From Nematopogon swammerdamellus (taxonomy: Eukaryota; Arthropoda; Insecta; Lepidoptera; Adelidae), in the NCBI GenBank assembly GCA_946902875.1, contig OX336337.1, positions 2,604,001-2,668,000 of the forward strand: a DNA stretch of 64,000 nt, read 5' to 3'. Shown in pieces: positions 1 through 11,028 of this stretch (position 1 is its first letter; every line of letters begins with the position of its first letter). Below the pieces are notes generated by a model. The model did not search any database, was not told where the DNA came from, and saw only the letters and a program-made list of their open reading frames with translations. Both the position numbers and the translations under genes were made by a program.

Positions 1-296
1 TAAATATTTGTTGAAATGCAGCCCCGAGCAGGTTCCAAGAGGGAAATTCCGAATTACAATAATCTGTTGTATTTGGATTTTGTATAATAACAAAAAATAA
101 ATAAGGAATATAATGTAACATAATTTGAATGTAATATGAATTTCATGTTGAAATTTAAAACGTGCGAGATTTTAAGCATACGTTAATCGCTCCATGTTAA
201 AGGGGCCCAAGTCCAGTCGAGGTAATTTTGAAATAAAAAAAAAACTCTAACGTCCACCGAAAAAGATAATTATGAACGTAATTTTATTAATCATTA

Positions 297-452
297 GTTT
301 TTGCCCTCGGCTTCTCTCGCATAGCCTATGTCCATCCTGAAGATCGATTCTAAATATTGGCCAAAGAGTTTTTTTTTATCGGACAAGTATTTTCGGAGAT
401 TGCCTCCTACCTCCAAACGTACAAACTTACAAACTTTACCTCTTTATAATCA
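297..452 (-). mobile_element. Short Helitron-like non-autonomous element
   Basis: Read on the minus strand it starts near attataaagaggtaaagttt and ends with a Helitron-like terminus (agccgagggcaaaaacta). Both ends and most of the interior match the outer parts of the element at 3963-7615, but this copy lacks the 3.5-kb insertion found there. It therefore shows the empty site of that insertion. The assignment rests on the terminal motifs only. Confidence 0.6.
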
Positions 453-2150
453 GCGTCAGCGTCAGCAGACTAATATGACGCATACGGGTCTCTATTGGGA
501 CCCGTACAGACACAAGTGGAGAAAAAGTAATTTTAGTTCTTATGTTAAGACATTTAATATGTATTTTCAATATGGCCCTAGTTGGCTGAAATAAAGAGAT
601 AAATAAAAAAAAAAAAATATTAGTTTAGATATGTACAGTATGACATATCAATACAACCAGAATTTCATTTTTATGAAATAAAATGTTACATAAAGGTTTT
701 TTTATGGATTTTTAAAGTAGCTGGACTTGAATGCTTTTAGTAATGGGATTGCGGAAAAGAAAGGCCGAGAAAACGAGGTGTAAAACGATTTTTTATTATG
801 AGGCTAACAACAGGTTGAATATTAAAATCTATATTCTCATCTCAAAAGCGATCTTTGTCGTAGCGGCATTCAGTTGTGGTTCTTGCAAGACTTATGTTGT
901 AATAAGTCGTGTATACTTATGTATTTAACGGGACTTCCGTAATTTCGCAGAAAATTGACTCAGAGTGAACGCTAATTTTATATATTCTTGTGATTTTTGT
1001 CCTAATTCCAATTTACTATTTTTAATGTGACTGAAATAACTTGGTTTTTATTCTCGGACATTTATTGACAATTGTTATTATTTCGTATATTCTTTTGACA
1101 ACGAGTTATTTTAAATTTTTATTTTTTTTGACATTTTGTTAGTTATAGGTACGTTATATTAATTTTATTTTGTGTATTGGATTTTTGACGATATGGCCTA
1201 TTTTTTGCTTAAAACCTAAATGACTGACGAACCTAAGTGTGTTTGTATACCTAGAGATGATGAAGAAAAATAAATAATTAAATGAGAACTAAATAAATTC
1301 TTCATTAGAAAAACTAATACTAAATTAAAAAAAAATTACAATTAATACTTGTATTTTAAATGTATATTCGGTCGACTTTGTAAGTATAACAATTTTTAAA
1401 ATGAAACTAAGTTTTAACTCCATTACTTTTGAATATAATATTCGTTCAAATTCGTGAACAATTATACTAAAATATGAATTAATAGTAATACCTAATTAAT
1501 ATTTATACTCATTATATTGAAAATGAATGTTCCGATTATCCCAGAATAAACGCAAACTAAAAAAATCCATGTTAGGTATATTTAAACCGTCCAGAAGTGT
1601 AGAGGCGTCAATAAATACACAAAGATTATTATTAAATTTAAATGTTTACTTGTTTTTGCGCTAAAATCAAAATAAAGAAGTTCATATAAATGGAAGAATA
1701 AATTAGTTTTAAACCTTGAATTTTATTTAGAATTTTTGTATAAATAATAATTTACAATAATACAAATACATAACACACCTAATAAATAATTTAAATACTA
1801 CATAAAATAAATTTTAGATAACTCTATTTTTAAAACTGTACCTCACTCAATTCCAAACAATATTTCAAAATGCAATATCCAAAATTGTGTTTTTATTTTT
1901 AATTCTTTTTAAATTAATTATTCACTCACATTTTCACATTAATTTTTCAATATAAATTTTTTTTGGTTAAATTTATTTCACAGCTTATAAAATTAATTGA
2001 TACTCCATGCTCACAAATAAATTTATTTTTAGTAAAAATTTAAATAACGTTCCACTTAAGCACAATTCTTTAATTAAACGAAATCGCCTATTTAATTTTA
2101 CATAACTTTTAAAATTACTTTCTGCTAATCGTACAATAATTTATAAGTAT
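453..2150. other. AT-rich stretch with no recognised gene
   Basis: I see long A/T runs and only short random open frames. There is no family motif, no convincing splice-bounded exon and no recognisable repeat. Confidence 0.5.
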
Positions 2151-2760
2151 CTCAGACATCGTAATAAGTTATGATTTTACAGCGTGTCGCCAACAAATAA
2201 CGGGCGCGTCCATACCTCTTCGCGTCTCGAAGACAACTGATCAGTTGCTCTTTTGTGGGCCGAGTTCATTCGTCTCTCAGCGGTGCTTTCGACTAGTGCT
2301 ACATTACCCTGCACCGTAAACTGAACGTCATTGAGACCACTTTACTTTGGCATTTGCGGCATGCCTTTGTCAGTTCAAAGGGGTGCCCGTACTCACCCAT
2401 AAAAAAACCAATGTCAACCTTATTTCACTGGATTAGAGTTCAATTTATTTTATTATAATAGATGCGTCAGTGAGAATTTCCAAGCGATTGAGCAAATGTT
2501 TTCTTAGATTCTAGTGCATTGAAAATAAGGTGTACTTTTGTTTGACGGCGGAGTGGTTTCAGGGGGATAGGGCGGTCGTAAGGCACGAGGGGTGGCGCGT
2601 GTGGACGCATGCGCGAACTGAATATTTCACGACTCCCGAACTGTGCAGAGATGGACAGTGATTGCTTGTCTACTGTACTTATAACATTTGCATTCGCTTG
2701 ATGCGAGCGGCCTCTGTTTTCAGAAGGCTATTTAGACCATGCTGGTGTGGATATTTTGAA
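2150..2760. other. Unique-looking, more GC-balanced stretch
   Basis: Base composition changes here from the AT-rich flanks, and I recognise none of the window's repeat families. It could be a regulatory or untranslated exon region. No open frame or motif supports a specific call. Confidence 0.25.
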
Positions 2761-3000
2761 ATGTTCACTGTTTAGTCTAAATATATTTAACTTTGTTATA
2801 TAGTTATTCGCACATATTAATACGGTGTTTTCCTAATGTGGATCACTAGAATGCAATTGGATTAACTTTGCAACTGATTCGAATACATATTTTTTTTTAC
2901 GATAAAGTTGCAATTATTACAAGACAATTATATCAGCTGCAGTTGACGTTGGAATTAGTATAAAAAATAAACGTATTTTTTCAGATTTTATATTGATAAA

Positions 3001-3370
3001 ACTGGCCAAGTGCGAGTCGAACTCGCGCACCGAGGGTACCGTATCGCCATGTCATGGTCAGCACCACTCACGCCACCTATGGCGTGTTTATGAAATGCTT
3101 CTTATTAGTTAAAATTCATGATTAGTTAAAATGCTTCATAGACTTTTCGGTAGATGGCGCGCATACACTTTTTAGTTTCTTCAATGGAGACCCCCGTGTT
3201 TTTTTTACTTTTTCTTATTTGTTATTATATCGGCAATAATAACACATATTCTGTGAAAATTTCAACGGGCTACCTATTACGGTTCAAGAGATACAGCCCT
3301 CGGACAGACAGACGGACAGACGGCGTAGGCTTAGTAATAGGGTCCCGTACCGGATACGGAACCCTAAAAA
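3001..3370 (+). repeat. Dispersed repeat family A, near full copy
   Basis: It begins with ggccaagtgcgagtcgaac-like sequence followed by cgagggt[a/t]ccgta. It ends with a (cagacgga)n stretch and tagtaatagggtcccgtacc...ggaaccctaaaaa. The two ends are partly inverted (agggttccgta / tacggaaccct). Other copies are at 13296, 22734, 41761, 48008, 53085, 53741 and 55872. I do not know the formal family name. Confidence 0.8.
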
Positions 3371-3423
3371 TGAACTAAAAAGTTAAAAATAAAATTTATT
3401 CCGTTAGAAACAGGCCATTTTCT

Positions 3424-3695
3424 CAATTTTTTTACAGTTACAGTACTCTTGTAAATTACAGCACAACACCGACCGCCATGCTTAGCAAAGTATTCGGACA
3501 ACATAACTATCAAGCAGCAAGTAATGTGTGAAGACCAAACCGCTGTATGACTCGGTGGAAAGACCGTTCCTAAGTGACAGGTGACTAGGCTGTCGCCCTT
3601 TAGCACTGCATCTTGTCCTTATCCCTTAGTCACCTTTTACGACATGCACGGGGAGAGATGCAGCGTGGCTATTCTTTTAAAATACCGGCCACAAA
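3424..3695 (-). mobile_element. SINE-like element, head X plus tail 2 (minus)
   Basis: On the minus strand it reads ...agcc..gctgcatctctccccgtgcatgtcgtaaaagg... (head X), then aaggacaagatgcagtgct and a tail ending with paired gcagcacaacaccgattac-like segments. The same arrangement recurs at 21790, 24160, 48612 and 57545. Head X is shared with elements that carry a different 3' tail. Confidence 0.65.
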
Positions 3696-4211
3696 CGGTA
3701 CTCAAAAAAAATATTTGAGCAAGTTACGTACATATGTACATCCTAAAAATACGTTTAGTTTGTACAAACGAACACATAAGCCATCTTCGTCTCTAGATTC
3801 CGTGACGCTGAGCTTTCCCTTGACACCTCTTAACGTTTTACTAATTTCCCACATTTTCTCTCCGAATAAGCACGCTGCTCTACTTGCTAGCGGCGGCAGG
3901 TAGAAGCTGGCAGTGTGTCGCAAAATATGTATGAACGTTGGCATATTATTATTATTTACATTACACTAATATTATAAAGAGGTAAAGTTTGTCTGTTTGA
4001 ATGTAGGAGGTAATCTACGAAAATACTCTTCCGATTTAAAAAAAATTTTTTTGACCATATCGTCGGGTTAGTGCACAGATGTCGCATGTCCATTTTTGTC
4101 ACTTTGGACATAATGATGCAAAAATATTTTTAAAAGGCCAACGTTTAGGCGCACAAATGTTGCAACTCCAACATTCCATCGTACAGACAGTATTTCTAAA
4201 GTGAATTTATG

Positions 4212-4482
4212 TTGTGTATGTCGTAAAAGGCGACTAAGGGATATGACTCCCTTCTTACTAGATGGTAGGGTTTAACCCACCCGGGTTGATACCACCGCAC
4301 TGAATGCAAGGTCGGTCTAAACGGCTATGTAAATAGTTTGTGTTTTCCGTCCAGTTCAGTGTAGCCGGCACGACCGAAGGGAAGGCTGACGTGGCACCAA
4401 GTTCACCCGGTGTTATAGGCTGACATCACGGATGTTGTAGGTGATGTAGCCAACCGTGTCAGTATCCATAAAAAAAAAAAAT
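4212..4482 (+). mobile_element. SINE, head X plus core plus tail 1
   Basis: It reads gtatgtcgtaaaaggcgact aagggatatgactccc, then the core (ctagatggtagggtttaaccc, gttgataccaccgcactgaa), then tail 1 ending in gtgatgtagccaaccgtgtc and a poly(A). The poly(A) marks the 3' end of a retroposed copy. Related copies lie at 19861, 41468 and 52601. Confidence 0.75.
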
Positions 4483-4793
4483 GTTACAAGTTCATAAAAT
4501 GAAAAACAAATGCTGCACAAATGTCGCATGTCCATATAACACATTTTCGCGCCTTAGCCTTGTTATGGATTCATATCTTCCACGCCAATATGTTGCATAT
4601 CCTGACAATGTACAACAATATGGTATTAAATACACCTAACAAGTAACACAGTTTGCGCCAATATGTTGTATGTCCGGACATGCAACATTATGACAATTTG
4701 ATGCAACAACCAATTTGTTGCAACATTGTAGCAGAGATGTTGCATGTCCACACCTCTAGTTAAATAATCTTAAAATTTATTTAAAATAGTGGA

Positions 4794-5391
4794 ATAAAAA
4801 ATAGGTAAAAAAACTTTTAAGTTAAACGGTTTTATTAAAAAAAAACTAGAAAAAAAACAGCTGTACAAAAAACTAGAAAATAATGAGGACACAAGCCTGG
4901 GCCTTCTTAAGATTTTACGTCTGGGTAAGAAATCGTGCAATACTAGCGTGCTGTCTTCTCATGTTGGATGCCAAAGGGCACATTGTGTCGCTGCGTCAGC
5001 GGAATAAGTAATAAATTGAGACTTTTAACAGACTAATATAAAAACGTGGGGCGTATAATATGCGTAATAAATAACATGCGTTATTTATTACGCATATTAT
5101 TAAGCATGTTATTTATTACGCATATTATACGCCCCACGTTTTTATATTAGTCTGTTAAAAGTCTCAATTTATTACTTATTCCGCTGACGCAGCGACACAA
5201 TGTGCCCTTTGGCATCCAACATGAGAAGACAGCACGCTAGTATTGCACGATTTCTTACCCAGACGTAAAATCTTAAGAAGGCCCAGGCTTGTGTCCTCAT
5301 TATTTTCTAGTTTTTTGTACAGCTGTTTTTTTTCTAGTTTTTTTTTAATAAAACCGTTTAACTTAAAAGTTTTTTTACCTATTTTTTTATT
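4794..5391. repeat. ~600-bp near-perfect palindrome (foldback)
   Basis: The left arm, about 4794-5079, is the reverse complement of the right arm, about 5104-5391, with almost no mismatch by eye. A ~24-bp spacer (gttatttattacgcatatta ttaa) sits at the centre. The right arm lies directly downstream of the stop of the helicase fragment on the minus strand, so it may be former Helitron 3' flank that was copied in inverse. Such arms could fold as a long hairpin in DNA or RNA. Confidence 0.85.
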
Positions 5392-5422
5392 TACTCGTTT
5401 TTAGTTTGATTTTTGGCTCGTA

Positions 5423-5800
5423 TCATTCATTACGCAAACTCGTCATCCTTTCCAACTCTCTCATTGCAAATTTGTTACTCGGTTTCTTACCTGTCAATGT
5501 CTCACAATCAAGCTCCTCAATACATAGCCCTTCTAAAGACTTTACGCGACTCAATGCAACATACGCTTGACCCTCCTCAAATAATCTGGAGCCCAAATAC
5601 ACGACAGCATGGTCAACAGTACTGCCCTGCATTTTATGGACAGTGGAGGCCCATGACAAAATTATCGGTAACATCCGTCTCTCAGCTGTTCCATAATTAA
5701 ACTTTGCTGGAAACTGTATGGCTTTAGGGTGGATAAGGTGTCCGCCGTCCCATTCAAAATCAATTTGAACAGATGGTATGTCTGTTTCATACATTTGCGT
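5423..5800 (-). pseudogene. PIF1-like helicase C-terminal fragment (Helitron-type)
   Basis: The minus-strand frame from about 5800 to the stop at 5423 contains [20 protein letters not shown], then [15 protein letters not shown] and KSLEGL. These match motifs V and VI of the SF1 PIF1 helicase found at the C terminus of Helitron RepHel proteins, which unwinds DNA during rolling-circle transposition. Only about 125 of the well over 1000 residues expected are present; there is no Rep endonuclease domain and no Walker A motif. Upstream (higher coordinates) the frame runs directly into the ~130-bp minisatellite, so the encoded N-terminal part is repeat sequence and the gene is dead. It lies inside the 3.5-kb inverted-repeat element. 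A host PIF1 origin is less likely given the surroundings. Confidence 0.8.
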
Positions 5801-7205
5801 TCGACAAGTATGGGACGCTCGTCCAAACAAACCAAATGAGCCCAAACTCGAGGGGGTTACTAGTAACGGTTGAAGAGTTCCAGTGAACACCTGTTGACTC
5901 CATCATCAGACCCTCGTCACCAAGTGTATTGGTAGAAGTATGGGACACTCGTCCAAACCAACCAAATAAGCCCAAACTCGAGGGGTTACTAGTAACGGTT
6001 GAAGAGTTCCACTGTACACCTGACCCTCGTCACCAAGTGTATTGGTAGAAGTATGGGACACTCGTCCAAACCAACCAAATGAGCCCAAACTCGAGGGGGT
6101 TACTAGTAACGGTTGAAGAGTTCCACTGTACACCTCCTGACTCCATCATCAGACCCTCGTCACCAAGTGTATTGATAAAAGTATGGGACACTCATTCAAA
6201 CCAACAAAATGAGCCCAAACTCGAGGGGGTTACTAGTAACGGTTGAAGAGTTCCACTGTACACCTCCTGACTCCATCATCAGACCTTCGTCACCAAGTGT
6301 ATTGGTAGAAGTATGGGACACTCGTCCAGACCAACCAAATGAGCCCAAATTCGAGGGGGTTACTAGTAACGGTTCAAGAGTTCCACTGTACACCTCCTGA
6401 CTCCATCATCAGACCCTCGTCACCAAGTGTATTGGTAGAAGTATGGGACACTCGTCCAAACCAACCATATGAGCCCAAACTCGAGGGGGTTAATAGTAAC
6501 GGTTAAAGAGTTCCACTGTACACCTCCTGACTCCATCATCAGACCCTCATCACCAAGTGTACTGGTAGAAGTATGGGACACTCGTCCAAACCAACCAAAT
6601 GAGCCCAAACTCGAGGCAGTTACTATTAACGGTTAAAGAGTTCCACCTAACACCTCCTGACACCATCATCAGACCCTCGTCACTAAGTGTATTGGTAGAA
6701 GTATGGAACACTCGTCCAAACTAACCAAATGAGCCCAAACTCGAGGGGGTTACTAGTAACGGTTGAAGAGTTCCACTGTCCACCTCCTGACTCCAGCATC
6801 AGACCCTCGTCACCAAGTGTATTGGTAGAAGTATAGGACACTCGTCCAAACAAACCATTGAGCCCAAGCTCGAGGGGGTTACTAGTAACGGTTGAAGAGT
6901 TCCACTGTACACCTCCTGACTCCATCATCAGACGCTCGTCACCAAGTGTATTGGCAGAAGTATGGGACACTAGTCCAAACCAAGCAAATGAGCCCAAACT
7001 CGAGGGGGTTACTAGTAACAGTTGAAGAGTTCCACTGTACACCTCCTGACTCCATCATCAGACCCTCGTCACCAAGTGTATTGGTAGAACTATGGGACAC
7101 TCGTCCAAACCAACCAAATGAGCCCAAACTCGAGGGGGTTACTAGTAACGGTTGAAGAGTTCCACTGTCCACCTCCTGACTCCATCATCAGACCCTCGTT
7201 ACCAA
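5790..7205. repeat. ~130-bp minisatellite, about 11 units
   Basis: The motif gagcccaaactcgagggggt ttactagtaac recurs at about 5838, 5967, 6082, 6209, 6340, 6471, 6601, 6731, 6861, 6989 and 7119. One early unit is shortened. Both strands show long spurious open frames because the period is not strictly a multiple of three. The array abuts the truncated helicase frame. Confidence 0.95.
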
Positions 7206-7627
7206 GTTGAAATTATCATAATATTGTATTGTCACGAGAACTCAATGTGTGTGCAAAGTTTCATAAAAATCGGTTCAGTAGAAGTAGTTGAAAAAGCTGT
7301 CGCAAGATTTGAAACAAAGATAGTAACAAACAAACAAATATACGGAGTCAAGCTAAATAAAACCGTTTAAAAATGACATTATTCATTCAGTCCTATTAAA
7401 AACTAAATGTTCTATCTAAATTAAACATAAAAATAAACTTAAAAAACTTTTTTCAAATTTTCCTGAACTGTCAAACATGCGCCAAACATTCAAAATTGAA
7501 TATCTCAGTTTGACTAAAATGGACATGCGACATATGTGCGCTAACCCGACGATATTTAGAATGGACCTTCAGGATGGACATAGGCTATGCGAGCGAAGCC
7601 GCGGGCAGAAGCTAGAGTATTAAACAC

Positions 7628-7800
7628 AAATGTAAGTTTCGGGAGGTCTCGGAGCAATCCCTCAGAATGGAAGGACATAAGTGAAGGATCCAGGGAAGTC
7701 TCCGGTATGGCACCTACTTTCTCGGAGGTGATATTGGCGGGTCAGAGCATGCGCTTTGGCCACTCCGTTTCAACTTTTTTTATATTATGTAATCCGGTAT
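7628..7800 (+). mobile_element. tRNA-head SINE, 3' part
   Basis: It contains tccagggaagtctccggtat ggcacct, ctcggaggtgatattgg and the 3' end with atccggtat. It matches the tail (tail 3) of the fuller copies at 23648 and 56912. The tRNA-like head is missing. The end is followed by an inverted ataccggatt, giving a small palindrome at about 7779-7830. Confidence 0.6.
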
Positions 7801-7829
7801 GGGTATACCGGATTAAATAATATAAAAAA

Positions 7830-8690
7830 AAAATCCTGCGTGTGTTCTTTGCCTACCTACTAGAAATTAAAGTAAAAATTATATTTTTTTGAATTATTTG
7901 CCATCTTTACCTACAAGTATGTAGGTGTCTAACGATGCCCACGGAAATTATGTGATGCACGGGTATTGTTTATGACATACCGGCGTTACAAGAGCCTTTT
8001 CACGCCCCTTTTGAGACTCATTTAATTAATTATTTTCTTTTCAAATGTCCTGCTAATTCTTGAACGCGTAAAGTGTAATGAAATGCTTACGAACTTATCA
8101 GCTAGGTATGAAAGCTTTTTAAAAACAATTTTAATTCGGTAATTTAGCGCAATCGATATTCTAGTAAGCGATTAAAAAGTTTCAACGAACCTTACCTAAT
8201 ATTATAATATTAAATTTGTATGCACACCTCAAGATACTATACCTATCTGTTTTGAAATATAAAAGTAAACTAATATGTAAATAAGATTAATTTATATTTA
8301 TATTAGTGAAATATTTTATATTAGTTTGTTTAGCATTTTAATTGTGTATATATTTTGTATGTATTTATATATTTTTATCTATTTATTTGTATTTATGTAA
8401 TTAAAAACTTATGAACATATGAAGTATGTACACTAATACAAACGAATAAAAATATTGTGATGATTTAACTTTAAAAACCTAGTAATACTAATTAAATAAT
8501 ATTTAATATAATTTATTAATATTTTAATTAGTTATAATTATTTTGTAATTTAATTTGTTATATCGGTAAAATAATATAACCTAATATCTAAATATAATAT
8601 CCAAATATACATTCCCAACTATTTACATAAATAAAAACTATCACATCTTCAATCAAAATTCACACACAATGCTAGGGCGGGCGGGTAGGT
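7830..8690. other. AT-rich stretch with no recognised feature
   Basis: It is mostly A/T with no open frame of note, no family motif and no repeat recognised from elsewhere in the window. Confidence 0.5.
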
Positions 8691-8900
8691 AGCACCCGAC
8701 ACATCTTTCCGACTTTTCTTTATCTGTTGCTGCAATTAGCGCTGCCAGGGCGGGCGGAGGCCGACTGGGGGGCGGGGGTGGGCGGGGGGAGGGCGCCGCC
8801 GCGTGACCGCCGTACCAACTAGGGCCTTTGTAACTAATACCTGGCGGGTCGTGCTAGCCGCTCAACCTCCGCCGTCTACAGAGAAATGTACTCAGCGATT
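8690..8900. promoter_or_regulatory. GC-rich island, possible promoter
   Basis: A sharp GC-rich block (gggcggaggccgactggggg, gggcgccgccgcgtgaccgc) lies in AT-rich surroundings. Similar blocks occur at 17330, 19565, 41225, 55560, 57830 and 59020. In insect genomes such blocks often mark promoters or untranslated first exons, but no transcript can be inferred here. Confidence 0.25.
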
Positions 8901-9060
8901 TCGGCATGTAAAAAGTGGGGACTTCGTGCCGCTTAACGACTGCTAAGTTGAGGTGGAAAATGTTTAACATACACTTGCCTTTGTTGTTGTTTACTAGAAT
9001 TAGAAAAGAATGTGTAAAGTATTAATATGTGTAGGTATATATAATATGTAGAAATAGTAT

Positions 9061-9440
9061 TTTTTTTTATGGAAACTGACACGGTTGGCGACATCACCTA
9101 GAACAAGCGTGATGTCAGTCCATAACACCGGGTGAACTAGGTGCCATGTCAGTGCTTCCCTTCATTTCGCGTCCGGCTACACTGAACTGGACGGAAAACA
9201 CGAACTATTTACATAGCCGTTTCGACCGAGACGTTTCGCTCAGTGTGGTGGTACCAACCCGGACGGGATATACCCTATCACCTAGTAAGGTAAGAAGGGA
9301 AGGGACCTACAGTTTAACGTGGAATCCGAACCACGGTCAGCCTCCAACGGTCGAGCGGGCACCCATCCAAATACTGACCGCGCTCAGCGTTGCTTAACAA
9401 CAGTCAACTGACCGCAACACTGAGCTACCGAGGCTGACAA
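9061..9440 (-). mobile_element. 5S-rRNA-derived SINE, full length
   Basis: On the minus strand it starts gtcagcctcggtagctcagt, then has 5S-like sequence (ttaagcaacgctgagcgcgg, tcagtatttggatgggtg), the shared core (aactgtaggtcccttccctt, ttggtaccaccacactgag) and tail 1 ending in cgtgtcagtttcc plus poly(A). The 5S part corresponds to box A, the intermediate element and box C of the 5S rRNA internal promoter. This is one of two complete uninterrupted copies; the other is at 51464. Confidence 0.85.
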
Positions 9441-9444
9441 TTAT

Positions 9445-9819
9445 CTCTACTTCGTATAAAAGGGAACATCTGTCAGTAAGTATGTATGTTTGAGGCAAAC
9501 TCCGGAATCACTCAACAGATTTAATTTCGGTTTGCACCAATGGAAAGATTAGTTCTTGAGGCTCACTATATGGGCTATATACCATCACGCTCAATATCGT
9601 TAGGGCTGAGCAGTCAATCAGAGAAAGTATACTATGGAGAGAGAGAGAGAGAGGGGGGGGGGGGGGGGGAGGGAGAGAGAGAAAGAGATAGAGTGAGAGG
9701 GGGGAGAGAGAGAGAAGGGGGGGGAGGGGGGAGATATTATAAGAGAAGCGATCGTTTATATTATCGGATTTGCTCTTAAACCAAGTCCACCGCGAGCGAA
9801 GCCGCGGGCATAAGCTAGT
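9445..9819 (+). mobile_element. Helitron-like element with GA-rich centre
   Basis: It begins near cttcgtataaaagggaacat and ends gcgagcgaagccgcgggcat aagctagt. The centre is a (GA)n/(G)n purine run (9635-9732). The same family occurs at 29550, 35920, 38205 and 40455, and its purine core appears hugely expanded at 33067-33675. Confidence 0.65.
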
Positions 9820-9851
9820 TTATTATAAATGGTATTATAGTAACGTGCGTG

Positions 9852-9925
9852 GCAGGTACATAAAAATAATAGCCCCACTTCATCTCTCCCTGTGTATCTC
9901 GTAAAAGACGACTAAGTTCGGCGTT
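9852..9925 (+). mobile_element. SINE head X fragment
   Basis: Degenerate head X: gtgcgtggcaggtacataaa, tagccccacttcatctctcc, gtaaaagacgactaag. Core and tail are absent. Confidence 0.5.
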
Positions 9926-10135
9926 TAAGATAATAATGAAATCTATCTCTCTTGCATAAGACAAATAATATTTTATCTACCCATTTCATTAGCTCGGCGA
10001 GATAGAACGGTCAAGAAAACTCGTCTTTAGTAAATATTTTAATTTTTCAGTAACCAGTACAATATTTTATACCTGACACGAAAATACACATGTTATAATT
10101 ATGTATAGTTATCATGATATCCTAAAGTTTTTTAT

Positions 10136-10230
10136 TTATTCAACATCTGATTCATTCTGCGCTTTCATGAGTTGAACAATGTCTTGTGAAGGTTGTGGAA
10201 CTGGTGCCACTCTTTCGTAGGTTGAAATAC
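10136..10230 (-). CDS. Possible terminal coding exon, unidentified
   Basis: After a possible acceptor (tttgctaag at 10231-10239) the minus strand reads ISTYERVAPVPQPSQDIVQL followed by MKAQNESDVE and a stop at 10136-10138. The stop runs into AATAAA at once. The composition looks protein-like, and the frame closes cleanly between acceptor and stop. I do not recognise the family. It lies about 450 bp downstream of the desaturase 1 stop on the same strand. It could be the last exon of another gene, a relic of a processed pseudogene, or chance. No partner exon was found. Confidence 0.25.
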
Positions 10231-10685
10231 CTTAGCAAACTTCACGTATGTGCGTATTGATTGGAGTAATAATAATTTATAATTGTACTAAACTATTTAA
10301 TATTCTGTATTTCGAGTTTAATGAAAATAATTTTATTTCATTTTTTTTTTACGTTCGAAGATGAAAGATTTTACAATAACAATGACACATAAAATATCCG
10401 CGGACCACACCAATAAAACAAAATAGAATATTTAAAATTGCGTAAACCAAACCTTCTAAACTAAAAAATAAACCTGTGATTGTTGAACGAGGTGCTGATT
10501 ATTCTAACTAAGAACTAAGATAACCAAGCCAACGTTTGAGACAATTTAAAAATGTAACAATAAATACTCAAGAGAAAGTAACAAATCCACATTTTAATGC
10601 CCAAGGATAAACAAATATTTACAAATCGCCAATGAACGACGAATTAATTGATACAGAAACATTTTATATCTTTGAACACTCTGAA

Positions 10686-11028
10686 CTAGGACTTTTTGTC
10701 GATACAGCTGCTGTCCCAGTCCTCCGGAACTTCTTCATGGCTGTGCTCCTGTTTATTACGATGTTGATAATCTCCCAAAGCCTCTGACCTAGAGCCGTCG
10801 CCTCTGCTGGCCGCGACAGCCGCCACCAACTCCGGAGAGGGCTTTTTCAGCCCATACGTCCAGCCCAGTAGACTGCAGGCGTCCAGGATTGGCGTGGTGA
10901 GACTGAGGGAGGCCATGTAGCCGAGTTCGCTGGTGCTGTAGTCCCAGGGGAACGTGTGGTGATAGTTGTGGTACCCTTCGTCCGCGATAAAGAGTGAAAG
11001 TAACTTGTTGTCTGTTGGCTCTATTTTT
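10686..11028 (-). CDS. Desaturase 1 coding exon 5 (terminal)
   Basis: The acceptor is ttccacag (11029-11036). The exon completes an Arg codon, then [10 protein letters not shown], the third histidine box HNYHH and a C-terminal tail ending IDKKS. The stretch from GYHNYHH to SELGYM is almost identical at the DNA level to exon 5 of desaturase 2. The first AATAAA on this strand lies near 10332-10337. Confidence 0.92.

Larger units (their letters stand above)
4061..7551. mobile_element. 3.5-kb element with terminal inverted repeats
   Basis: The left end cgtcgggttagtgcacagat and its continuation (gtcgcatgtcc) are the inverse of the right end, 7514-7551 (aaaatggacatgcgacatat...gcgctaacccgacg). An ATAT duplication flanks both ends (4057-4060 and 7552-7555), and the related copy at 297-452 has a single atat at that place. 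The interior is a patchwork: a SINE (4212-4482), a palindrome (4794-5391), a PIF1-like helicase fragment (5423-5800) and a minisatellite (5790-7205). I see no transposase. Confidence 0.65.
3963..7615 (+). mobile_element. Helitron-like element split by a large insertion
   Basis: The left end is actaatattataaagaggt and the right end is gagcgaagccgcgggcagaa followed by gctag, typical of lepidopteran Helitron-like termini. The outer ~100 bp on the left and ~65 bp on the right match the uninterrupted short copy at 297-452. Everything between 4061 and 7551 is a separate insertion with its own inverted ends. The host element was probably non-autonomous and only about 160 bp. Confidence 0.6.

Noticed and set aside
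3613..3944. 96- and 80-codon overlapping frames
   Set aside because: They overlap a SINE copy and flank without any protein motif.
5787..7172. Many 60-119 codon frames with repeated LGSFGWFGRVSHTST
   Set aside because: They are translations of the 130-bp minisatellite on both strands; frames shift between units.
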